A stretch of 64,000 bases of DNA from Boesenbergia rotunda (lineage: Eukaryota; Streptophyta; Magnoliopsida; Zingiberales; Zingiberaceae). The notes below the pieces were generated by a model that was not told where the DNA came from, made no database searches, and saw only the letters and a list, made by a program, of their open reading frames with translations. Positions 21,454 to 31,161 of the stretch are shown here, one piece after another (within the stretch, counting starts at the first letter, position 1; the number at the start of each line of letters is the position of its first letter). The translations under genes and the position numbers were made by a program. Where the stretch lies: positions 1-64,000 of the forward strand of contig JAGFNQ010000195.1 of NCBI GenBank assembly GCA_024364735.1, written 5' to 3'.

Positions 21454-21900
21454 CCTGATCGGTCACCAGACCGATCAGGAAGGACCCTGATCGGTCACCA
21501 AACCGATCCAGAAGTCTTCTGCACACTCCTGATTGGTCCCCAGACCAATCAGGCTCCTGCCTGATCGGTCACCAGACCAATCAGGCTGCTTCCAGACCAA
21601 TCAGGAGTCATCCTGATCGGTGATAGTGAGAACCTTGCAACAAATGATCGTTCACTAGACCGATCTGAGCAGTATCCCTGATCGGTCACCAGACCGATCA
21701 GGAGCAGATCAGCAGGGGAACTCAACTCACTGTTCGCTCCCTGATCGGTCACCAGACCGATCAGGAGCTGTGCAGTGAGTGAAACACATACTCCCTGATC
21801 GGTCACCAGACCGATCAGTCATCACTGGATCGGTCACCAGACCGATCCATGAAGGAGCACCGTGCCAATCTCCCTGATCGGTCACCAGACCGATCCAGGG
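21454..21900. repeat. Array of CACCAG-loop hairpins
   Basis: Roughly ten units of the form CCTGATCGGT-CACCAG-ACCGATCAGG. Variants change both arms: CCTGATTGGT/ACCAATCAGG (21528-21537, 21544-21553) and TGGATCGGT/ACCGATCCA (21826-21834, 21841-21849). A few units have one unpaired change. Confidence 0.9.
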
Positions 21901-22440
21901 GCTCCAACCTAGCCCTCCAAGCTAGGATTTCATCCACCTTAGCCCTCCAAGCTAAGGATTTTTCACCTAACCCTCCAAATTGGGAATTTGCACCTAACCC
22001 TCCAAGTTAGGACTTTTCACCTAGCCCTCCAAGCTAGGACTTTTCACCCAACTCTTCCGGATTAGGACTTTCCAAACCTAGCCCTCCAAGCTAGGACCTG
22101 ACCCTCCAAGCCAGGACTTTTTCACCTAACTCTCCAAGATGGGACTTTTCACCTAACCCTCCAAGTTAGGATTTTTCACCTAGCCCTCCAAGCTAGGACT
22201 TTTCACCTAGCCCTCCAAGCTAGGACTTTTCACCCACCTCTTCCGAATTAGGACTTTTCAACACCTGGCTTCACTCACCAGGACCCGGCTTCACTCACTG
22301 GGATTTCCAACACCTGGCTTCACTACCGGGATTTCCATCACTTGGCTTCACTCACCAGGACTCGGCTTCACTCACCGAGATTTTAACTAGCTTCACAAGC
22401 TAGGACCTGGCTTCACTCACCAGGGTTTCATGCCCAGTCC
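21901..22440. repeat. Array of CCTCCAA-loop and CTTCACTCA-loop hairpins
   Basis: Units CCTAGC-CCTCCAA-GCTAGG and CCTAAC-CCTCCAA-GTTAGG alternate irregularly up to about 22220. They are followed by CCTGG-CTTCACTCA-CCAGG units and one CTAGCTTCACAAGCTAG. The spacer between hairpins is usually ACTTTTCA. Confidence 0.9.
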
Positions 22441-22548
22441 CCGACCAGGACTTTAACCCAAATTCGCTCAACCAAACTTAAATCATTGTCAAACACCAAA
22501 ACAACAACCGGGCCAGACTGCATCAACACTTGCAGCTTGGGTTCTTCC

Positions 22549-23892
22549 TGTTGGATCGAGAGAATACGATAGAGGGGGGCGGTGAATATCGTAAAAAACT
22601 TTTCGGATTGGAGGTTAAGAGAATACCCAGCGGAATTGAAAACACAGCACAAGAACTCAAGCGATTTTACTTGGTTCGGAGTTGCGGTCGGCTCCTACTC
22701 CAAGGCCCACCGTCGTTGACCATTTACTGCGGGCAATTCTATATGTGCGCAAATGTTTACAGAAAAATATTACAGTTGTAGTACAGTAAACTAAAATTTA
22801 AACTCTTCGTTACCGACGCCCGGTGTGGATCGTGCTTCGGAGCAGAGGGTCATCGTCGGCGCTTGAATCTCGAGATGGGAGGTTTCCGGAGCAGAGCACT
22901 TGAGTCGAAGAGCATATTGGCGTTCGAAGAATTGTGTTCTGAAGCCTTGGGGGTCGAGCCCCTTATATAGTGCACCTGGGGGCGCCCGGGACGTTGGGGG
23001 CACCCTCCACGTGTCTCCCGATCCGCAAACCCTCATCCGCAACTCGGTCAACCCTTATCCCTCCAGGATCGGGCTCGGGGTTTGACGGGGGCGCCCGAGA
23101 CGCAGGGGGCGCCCGGGTTGACTCAGTCTGCTGACTTCTCGGCTTCAATCACTTCGTTAGCTTGGACCCAGGACGCCCGAGGCATCCGGGGCGCCCAGGA
23201 GCACGGGGGCGCCCGGGAGCTTGGGGGCGCCTGGCCCAGTGAGCTTCCGAAGCGTTTTCTTGCTCAACTCTTGTTTGGCTTTGACCTTGGGCGCCCGGGA
23301 CCTCCCGGGCGCCCAACCCAGCTGCTGCCCCTCTCCTTTGGAGCATTCTGAGCTGCAGAAACTCGTTCCTTCGATCCTGCATCCAGGGTTAGTACCAAAC
23401 AAAACAAGGCAAGAATGTTAGTGAATTTTACAGCTGTAGCTGTCTTGGTTCTGACTTCGGGTCTCCCAAATGGAGCCCTAGGTCGAGCCTATGCCTACTT
23501 TTCCCTCGATGGGGAACGCGTCCTCACCTACTCCTCTCAGGAGAGTTTACCTTTTGCCAACCGGCTCCTCCGGTTGGACTTTTGCCCGATGCACCTGACC
23601 AGGTCTTCGTGCCCACCTTCCGAGCAGGTCTTCGGTGCCCAGCTCCTTGCCAGGGCTTCGTGCCCAGTCCTCGACCAGGACTTCGTGCCTACCTTCCGAG
23701 CAGGTCTTCGGTGCCCAGCTCCTTGCCAGGGCTTCGTGCCCAGTCCTCAACCAGGACTTCGTGCCTAGTGTACCTAGGGCTTCTTTTCCTGTATACTTAG
23801 TGAACATGTTAGATCAACATTATATCTTAACTTTTGAACCCTTTGTCATTATCAAAAGCCCAGGTTTGACTTAGGTGTTGCCTGCACCAACA
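22549..23892 (-). mobile_element. Sirevirus-like solo LTR, 1.34 kb, duplication CTTCC
   Basis: Starts TGTTGGATCGAGAG and ends CTGCACCAACA, with exact CTTCC at 22544-22548 and 23893-23897. It is closely related to the LTR starting at 62901. It contains the terminal hairpin ACGATA/TATCGT (22566-22571, 22587-22592), GGGCGCCC palindromes at 22980-23310, and a minisatellite near its far end. Confidence 0.9.
23585..23770. repeat. ~100-bp minisatellite in solo LTR
   Basis: Repeats of GAGCAGGTCTTCGGTGCCC, CTTGCCAGGGCTTCGTGCCC and CCAGGACTTCGTGCC blocks. Short inverted pairs such as ACCTG-AC-CAGGT occur, weaker than in the other arrays. Confidence 0.75.
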
Positions 23893-23897
23893 CTTCC

Positions 23898-25260
23898 ATC
23901 AGCGACAGAGTCAACTGGGAAGACAGGGTGAAGACAACTTGTCTTGCCCCTGGAGGACGACAAGGAGAGGCGACCAGTTCCTCCTGCCCCTCGGAGGAGG
24001 AGAACTCATGCACCTCCAGCGTCCCCCACAATCACCGAGGAGGTGGATATCATTCCCCTCTCGAAGCGCCACCGACGGGTGCCTTCTCATGTGGTGGAGC
24101 ATCGTGCCACCGTCGCCACCCCCGCCGATTCGGGTGACGACTATAGAGGCAAGCGGGTAGAATCAGCAAGGCCTTGGCTGACGAGTGCTCATTTGCGTCG
24201 GAAGGTTCGGGCAGTGGAGAAGGCGGCCTCTCTGGGCCCTCGCCCAGTGGAGCTGAAGGAGGCCTCGGCCGAGAGTCATCCTTCTTAGGGAGAGTCTAGC
24301 ACGGAGGAGGACATCCCGGGCCCTCCAAAGTGCCCCTCGAAGCACCCAGCATCCAGCATCTCTACCGCTCCGAAGGCACATCTTCTTCGAGGAGCCGCGA
24401 AGCCACGAGAGGGAGGACCACAGACGTTGCGGCTAGGTTAATTGCCAGTTTGCACGAGTCACTCCTCAAGGTAAAGGTCTTGTATTTTCCCATTACCATT
24501 ATTTTCTCTTCTAACTCTTGTTATTTGTTGTAGCAGGCTGCGTCCGACTGCCTTCTCCTGGGTAGCCGCTTGTCCTCTGAGCAGGAGACCGATATCTTAC
24601 GCCAACAAGTAGCTGAATTAGAGGCGGAGGTTTTTCGGGCTCACGAGGAAGGCTGATGCAGGAAAAGGTCAACAGGGGTCTTCGAGTTAAGGTGGAGTAT
24701 TATCTGGACTCCCTGCAGGCCTCCGAGTCCTCCTTGCACAGTGTTCTCCACCGGGAGCGGCTACTATCAAAGCTGGCAACAACCCTTACTAAGGAGGTGA
24801 GCCATTTAGCACAAGAGAAAGGGCCCTCCGAAGAATGGGAGGTGAAGCTGTCGGAGGACGTCTGCCTCCTACAAGAAGACTTAGAGCGGGCCAAATCACA
24901 ACTCTTGGCGATCGTAGAGCAACTCGAGGAGGCTCAGGCGGCTAGGGACTAGCTATCCTCCGAGGTGACCGAGCTGAAGACTACCCAGGACCAAGCCTCA
25001 AAAGAATTGAAGACATATAAGGCTGATAAAGAGTCTCGGTAGGTGGAGGCAGAGACGACATTCAAGACCAAGTTCCTCCAGTCTGAGGAATTTGGCGACA
25101 TTTTGGTCGGCCAAGTGCTGAGACGGCTGAAGCAGGGCTTCAACGGGGCAGTCCAACAACTTTGACGAGCTGAAGTGTTGAAGCTGGATGCCGACTTCAG
25201 CTTTCTCAGCATTGGTAGAGCCTGGGAGGAGTTGTCGCCCAAGAGAAGGAGTTGTAGCTA
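23898..25260 (+). pseudogene. Antisense ORF of Tat copy 2, part 3 (coiled coil)
   Basis: Resumes the antisense ORF after two solo LTRs. 23944-24288 encodes a basic, Pro-rich linker (LEDDKERRPVPPAPRRRRTH); a frame change and then an intron predicted at 24471-24533 (GTAAAG..TTGTAG) follow. 24656-24952 encodes an alpha-helical heptad-rich coiled coil (VKVEYYLDSLQASESSLHSV, LLQEDLERAKSQLLAIVEQL), and further helical sequence with stops continues to about 25255 (WEELSPKRRSCS-like end). A C-terminal coiled coil after the Transposase_28-like domain is usual for this class of ORF. Stops at 24286, 24952 and 25040 show it is inactive. Confidence 0.7.
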
Positions 25261-25735
25261 GTATATTTTCTTTTCTTCTTTTGTATTTTGCTTTTTTTTT
25301 TGCTTTTGAAGATACTTCAAATTTAACCTCTGATTATGAAGGAAACCCTTTTGTCTTCTGTATCATTTTCTGTTTATCTTCTGTACTGTTGCTCCAATTA
25401 TACTCCAAATTTATAATTTAAAATTTCGAATGAAATACTTTCATCTTCTATACCATTGTGTTTTTATCTTCTGTACTCCAAATTTAAATGGAATATAATT
25501 GTCTTCTGCCTCTTTCTTGAATGAATGTACTCTAATTTTGAATAGAATGTATTTTTATCTTCTGTCTCATGAATTGCCCGCATGCTATGTGTCGCTCTTG
25601 AACCCTTCTCCCGTATAGACTCCTCAACTCGCGTAAAGTCTAACACCAAAGAAGAGACAAGGACTTAGTACGTTGCTAATCGCCTGCGCGGGCAAGGATA
25701 AGACTTGGACTGTTCAACACCTCGTCTAGGCCAAT
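25261..25735. other. AT-rich spacer between antisense ORF and repeat array
   Basis: T-rich sequence with repeated TATCTTCTGTAC and CTCCAAATTTA blocks. It probably represents the 3' untranslated end of the antisense ORF. No coding potential seen. Confidence 0.5.
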
Positions 25736-25739
25736 ATAT

Positions 25740-26590
25740 CTTGGGTGTCGTCAGCACCTCCAGATGGTACAGGTCTGGGTTGTTCCGGGCCGTGCCTCCT
25801 CAGCGCCATGCCCAGGTCTACTCATCTCGGACATCCTCGGTACCACGAGATGGTAAGGGCTTAGGCTACTCCTAGTCATGCATCCTCGACACCTCAACCA
25901 GGTCTATACATCTCGGGCATCCTCGGCACCACAAGATGTTAAGATCTTCACCTGCTCCTGGCCGGGCATCCTCGGCACCACGGCCAGGTCTACTCATCTT
26001 GGGCATCCTCGGCACCACAAAATGGTAGGGGCTTAGGCTACTCCTAGTCGGGCATCCTTGGCACCTCGACCATGTCTACACATCTCGGGCATCCTCGGTA
26101 CCACGAGATGGTAAGATCTTCACTTGCTCCTAACCGGGCATCCTTAGCACTACGGCCAGGTCTACTCATCGTGGGCATCCTCGGCACCATAAGATGGTAG
26201 GGGTTTAGGCTACTCCTGGTCGGGCATCCTCGGCACCACGTCCAGGTCTACATATCTCGGGTATCTCGGTACCACGAGATGGTAAGATCTTCACCTGCTC
26301 CTGGTCGGGCATTCTCGGCACCACGGTCAGGTCTACTCATCTCGGGCATCTTCGACACCATGAGATGGTAGGGGCTTAGGCTACTTCTGGTCGGGCATCC
26401 TCGGTACCACGACCAGGTCTACACATCTTGGGCATCCTCGGCACCATGAGATGGAAAGATCTTCGCCTGCTCCTAACCGGGCATCCTCGGCACCACGGCA
26501 GGTCTATTCATCTCGAGTATCCTCGGCACCACGACCAGGTCTACACACCTCGAGCATCCTTGGCACCACGAGATAGTAAGAACTTTGAGC
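25740..26590. repeat. 86-bp bipartite hairpin array (Tat copy 2)
   Basis: About ten units of 86 bp (marker TCTCGG or TCTTGG at 25825, 25911, 25997, 26083). Each unit has two hairpins around the same 16-base loop, GGCATCCTCGGCACCA: one with stem CATCTCG/CGAGATG, one with stem CTGGTCG/CGACCAG or CCTGGCCG/CGGCCAGG. Spacers alternate GGGCTTAGGCTACTCCT and GATCTTCACCTGCTCCT, giving a 172-bp higher-order unit. It lies in the 3' untranslated part of the element RNA, between integrase and the antisense ORF. Confidence 0.9.
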
Positions 26591-26727
26591 TCTTACATTG
26601 GGTCTTGATGAGAATTTCCTTTGTTTCTTTAATTGCTCAAATTGTAAATAAGTACAAATACACATACAGATACAATCATTGCTCACATGGCTCACCGATT
26701 ATGATATGGATGGAGGTGATTTGCATG

Positions 26728-27549
26728 TCATGGCCTCTCCAACGTTTTGTCATCAGCGTCTTGTAGATAATAACTACCTTCGGTGAGCTTTTTGACAACT
26801 ATGTAAGGTCCACTCAATTGATGTTCGAGCTTTTCGAGGTCACCGACCGGCTTAATTCTTTTCCAGACCTTATCCCCGACTTGAAAAGTCCAAGTGATCA
26901 CTCGGTGATTGTACATTTGCTGCATACGCTATCGATATGCAACTAGTCGGGTAGCTATCTTGTCTCGCACTTCTGTTCCCAGGTCCATGTCAATTAGTCA
27001 TTCCTGATCAATGTCTTCTTTGTTGTAGTGTTGTCGCCGGATTGACTTATTATCTATCTCCATCGGAATCACCACTTCTGCTCCATACACCAGATAGAAA
27101 GGACTCTGACCAGTTCATTCTTTAGGAGTGGTGCGGTACAACCACAGGATGCTTGGGAGTTCTCCGACCAAACTGCCTCCAACATGGTCCAACTTTATCT
27201 AGAGCCCCCTAATGATCTCTCTGTTTACCACTTCTGCTTGGCCATTGCCATGAGGATAAGTGACTGAGGTGAAGGCTTAGTGAATACTTAGTCCTTCACA
27301 CCACTCTCGGAGTTTGCGTCCTGCAAACTGTCTGTCATTATCCGACACCAATTTATAAGGAATGTCGTACTTGTAGACTATAACGTTCCATAGGATCTTC
27401 ATCATGGCGGCCTCCGTGATGTGCGTAAGCGGCTCAGCCTTGACCCATTTGGAGAAGTAGTCAACCAGTACTAAAAGGAACTTCTTCTGCTGAGGTCCTA
27501 TCGAGAAAGGGCCCACAATATCCATTCCCATTCATCAAAAGGGTATGAG
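26728..27549 (-). pseudogene. Integrase core and GPY/F domain (Tat copy 2, 3' half)
   Basis: 27277-27531 encodes the integrase core up to the second Asp (MGMDIVGPFSIGPQQKKFLL, LVSDNDRQFAGRKLREWCEG). 26926-27276 carries the rest of the core in broken frames. 26728-26925 encodes the C-terminal module (GDKVWKRIKPVGDLEKLEHQ, LSGPYIVVKKLTEGSYYL), which is the GPY/F motif that helps target-site choice. The Athila element enters at 27550, just upstream of the core, so this half is separated from RT by 19 kb. Confidence 0.85.
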
Positions 27550-30500
27550 TGATAAGCATCATTTTATTGATTATTTTAATTGCTAAAATCCATGTTTGAC
27601 CCATGTTTTTATTGCTTAATCATGATTTTACCCTAGGTTTTGGAACTTTATCTTATTTTGGACTTAATTGCAAAATTACACAATTTTTGAATTATTTGGC
27701 CACTAATTTTCTGATATATTTTTGTAGGCATGAAAGGACCCTGGACCTAGGGCATACTGGGTCAAACTTGAGTCGGAAGTGACCCGGATCAGATTATCAA
27801 GATTACGATTAATCCGGGCCGTCCGATTCAAGAGCGGCTAGATCTGAGCCATCCGGGACGATCTGAAGCAATTCGAGCTAGGGTTAGGGTTGATCAAGCT
27901 CTATGATCAAGATCTGAAGGTTTCATCCCAATCAGAGCTCAATCAACTGTTGGATCAAGCAAGGAGGGCTCTAGAGCGTCCATTCACAGATAGAGTTGAT
28001 CTGGACCATCTGTTACATATCTGGAGGATCCGAGCTACCACAAGGCAGATCCTGATCCCAGATCATCATCATAAAAGTTTGGCTCGAATCAGACCAAGAT
28101 CTACCGTTGGATCTCCTCCGATCAATCTGGGCCGTCCGTTGATTACTATTTAATCAAAAACGCAGCAGCTTCTTCCTTCGTCGCGTCTCCGCCGCAGTCA
28201 TCTTCCTCTTCAGCTGTTCTTCATTTCTTAGCAAATTTTCTTCAATCCAAGGGGCGCGACCCCTCAATCCTTCTAATAGATCAATTGCTAGGCTATTGGG
28301 AAGGCTCACGGTGAATTTCCAGCTCCGAATTGGCCAAAACAGAGTTGTTGTGAGGTCTCCGCAGCTCTGTCATTTACAGCTTCAATCTCGGTTTTGCTCC
28401 ATCCTTCATCCACCCGAGCGATTCAGAGGGGTTCCCTGGAGTGTTCGGCATCATCCCCACACCATCCCCGCACTTGGACAATGCCAGATTGAGGAAAGCG
28501 ATTTGAAATTCAGATTGGTTCAGAGTGTGAGCTAGATTTGAATTGTTGAGCTGTTTCTCAATTGTTTGCTGAGCTTGCGGGTTCGAGGCTCACTCTTGCT
28601 TGATGACCAAGAAGCATTTGAGCTTAAGGAGAGTTGAGGAGTAGTTTAGATAGCAAATTTTCGTTTGTAGCTGTAATTTTCGTTACTGCTCTAGTTTCGG
28701 TTCTGTTTTGGTTTCAGATTGGTTAAGTTGGTTTTCTTAAGTGTTCTAGCTTAAATTAGGGTTCAATCTTTAAGACAAGTAGTTAGGGAATTGCTTAGGA
28801 ACATTTGGTTTCAATTTCAGTTTAATTATAGCTTTAATTCCTTGCGTGCCATCTCCATTCTTGCGTATCAGACTCTTGTTCTGTTTTCTGCAACTTTCAT
28901 TTCAGTTTCGAATTTTCAGTCTTGAATTCCATATCAAGTTAGTTCTAGCTTTAGAGAATCTTTTCTTATTTGGGATTACTGCACTCGACATAAGTTTGCA
29001 TTTGTTTTGTGCTAAACTTCTGCATTTGGATCAACTACTGCACAACTGTATTTCTGCATCCTCCACTTTATTTGCTGCATCATACAATTTTCTTCCTGCA
29101 TTTCTAATTGCAGCTCATCAAGAGGTTTCATGGTTAGTGAACTATTGCATCAGATTTCAATTTGATCTAATCATTTCCTTTCCTTGCGTGATCTGCGTCT
29201 AGTTGATTCTGTAGGACCAAAAGGAATTTAGATATCTCCACAATGGTATGATATTGTCCACTTTGGGTCTAAGCCCTCATGGTTTTTCTCTTGGGCTCTC
29301 CCAAAAGGCCTCATGCCAATGGAGATATCATTATTCCTTATAAGCCTATGAGTCTATGATCTTTCCCATGTGTTTTAGATGTGGGACTATGTTTGCAACC
29401 TTGCAACCCAACAATCCCCCCCTCAAACAAAGGACAACAAGCCCCCCTCAAGCGGAAATCCTTTCCGTTTATTGTCTGATCCTCAACCCACCAGGACTTT
29501 CTGCCCCTCGGTCCACACAACCTACTAGGACTTCACCGCCTAGCCACAACTAGGACTTCTCTGCCTGGTGTCTGGTTCTCTTGATCAAGACACGGGAGCC
29601 CACACATCCTTTATTCAAGGCTTAACCCACATGGTTAAATCTGGATCATAGCTCTAGCTCGTGCTTCTTCCGGCGGTTAGTCCAGTGAAGAGCGACCTGA
29701 CTCTGATACCACTTGTAGGACCAAAAGGAATTTAGATATCTCCACAATGGTATGATATTGTCCACTTTGGGTCTAAGCCCTCATGGTTTTTCTCTTGGGC
29801 TCTCCCAAAAGGCCTCATGCCAATGGAGATATCATTATTCCTTATAAGCCTATGAGCCTATGATCTTTCCCATGTGTTTTAGATGTGGGACTATGTTCGC
29901 AACCTTGCAACCCAACAGATTCGAATTTCTGCATGCTGAATTCCTGCAAGAATTCCCTGCAATTCAAGTCCATTTATGTTTCTGCATTTCGGTTTCCATT
30001 ATCTGCCATTGAGTTTAGTTCGGAATTCCTTGGTTGTTCTTTCTGAAATTGTGTCTCAAGAGAGCACTGTAAGCTGGATTTTTCCCTCAGCATCACATTT
30101 CTGAAATTCTGTCTCATTACTGCATTTTCATTCATTCCTGCCAAGTTCCCTTGCGTATCCTTCAAGCATTGCATTTCTGAAATTCTGCAAGTGCTGAATT
30201 CTATTGGTGTAGCTGGTGAAGTTTGTGAAGTTTGTAATTGCTGTGTTATTCGAATCTGTCTCAATTTCAGTAGCTTGTGAAGTTTGTATTCTATTTGTGT
30301 GTTTCCATCCAATTGCTGTACATGAATTGTTAACCATCAATTTATAGAGCTGAATTTAGTTAAGTTTTTGGCACAAATGTTGTTCCCTTGCGTATCAAGT
30401 TGGAACATTCTTTGGAATCTGTTTTTAAGTGAAGTTTCAACTACTGCTTCATGTTTTTGAGCTGTAATTCCTGTAGTTAAACAACCCTTTAGTGAGCTAT

Positions 30501-31000
30501 TGCATTCGAATCAAGCTTGTTTCACAGCCGGCTCATTGCTTTGCCTTTAAGCTTTATTCTGAATATTAGTGTTAGCTGCTGAATATCACTGCCTTATACC
30601 TTGTTTAGCATCTGTTTTGCATGGGAAATCAGATTTGCCTTCATATATTGTTTAAGTGGATTTGATTGAGTTGTTAGTTGGTTAAGTTCATCAATCATCA
30701 TATTTCATTTAGCTCATTTAGTTGAGTTCTTGCTTTTCATGGTTTTTTCCCATTTTCGATTATAACCCAAAACCCATTTTTATTTGAACCCGAATATCTA
30801 TTTGAAACCCGAAAACACAAACGACACCTAAATACAAGCGCGAATCAAACACGACAACTAGTCCCTGAGAAAAATACGACCTGTGGCCCCTATATTACAT
30901 TTTCATACTTTTGATTGTAAAAGGGTTTCCAGCATTTCATTTCATTCACATCTAAATCTGATGGTCCCCACATTCGTGACAGTATATTTTGGGCCTGTCA
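27550..31000 (+). repeat. 5' LTR of Athila-type element
   Basis: 3451 bp including a 708-bp TRIM; without it and the duplicated 5 bases the LTR matches the 3' LTR (44158-46895, 2738 bp) with few differences. The U3 start has TTTTATTGATTATTTTAATTG. No TATA box stands out with confidence. Confidence 0.92.
29210..29917 (-). mobile_element. TRIM element, 708 bp, 204-bp LTRs, duplication GATTC
   Basis: Two 204-bp LTRs (29210-29413, 29714-29917), starting TGTAGGACCA and ending CAACCCAACA, differ at about two sites. Between them are a polypurine tract on the minus strand (GGGGGGATT at 29412-29420) and a primer site TGGTATCAGAGTC next to the right LTR, so the element points minus. GATTC flanks it at 29205-29209 and 29918-29922. 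The 3' LTR of the host Athila has the empty site with a single GATTC at 45813-45817. No coding region, as usual for terminal-repeat retrotransposons in miniature. Confidence 0.95.
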
Positions 31001-31006
31001 AATTTT

Positions 31007-31024
31007 TGGCGCCGTTGCCGGGGA
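31007..31024 (+). promoter_or_regulatory. Primer binding site, tRNA-Asp type (Athila)
   Basis: TGGCGCCGTTGCCGGGGA, six bases after the LTR end, is the classical Athila primer site complementary to the 3' end of plant tRNA-Asp. It is perfectly preserved. Confidence 0.95.
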
Positions 31025-31161
31025 AGCAACTAGTTGATTTGTTTGATTTTTGCTTGTATACTTTTGGACATATTATTGGGTTCTGTTTTATTGTGCTTTA
31101 TTTTTGTATACGGTTGTTGCCATTTTTCTTGTTTGTTTTGTGACAGGACTGCCAGTTCAGA

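Larger units (their letters stand above)
20632..22528 (-). mobile_element. Sirevirus-like solo LTR, 1.9 kb, duplication CTTGC
   Basis: Starts TGTTGGAAACGGGATGG and ends GACTGCATCAACA, flanked by exact CTTGC (20627-20631, 22529-22533). It has the same plan as the other copia LTRs here: a G-rich hairpin at the primer-site end (GGCTATA/TATAGCC), a GCAGCGGAA motif, then hairpin arrays. No internal region. Orientation is taken from that plan. Confidence 0.88.

Noticed and set aside
22900..23420. Several overlapping GC-rich open frames on both strands
   Set aside because: They arise from GGGCGCCC palindromes within a solo LTR; the same happens in the LTRs at 35253-35603, 42252-42791, 60632-60907 and 63211-63776.
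25740..26590. CRISPR-like array of regularly spaced repeats
   Set aside because: The repeats are inside a plant retrotransposon, spacers are themselves repeated, and no cas gene or prokaryotic context exists.
28846..30340. Open frames in the Athila LTR, duplicated at 45454-46235
   Set aside because: Identical frames in both LTRs reflect LTR duplication. No motif, and no codon-level sign of coding.
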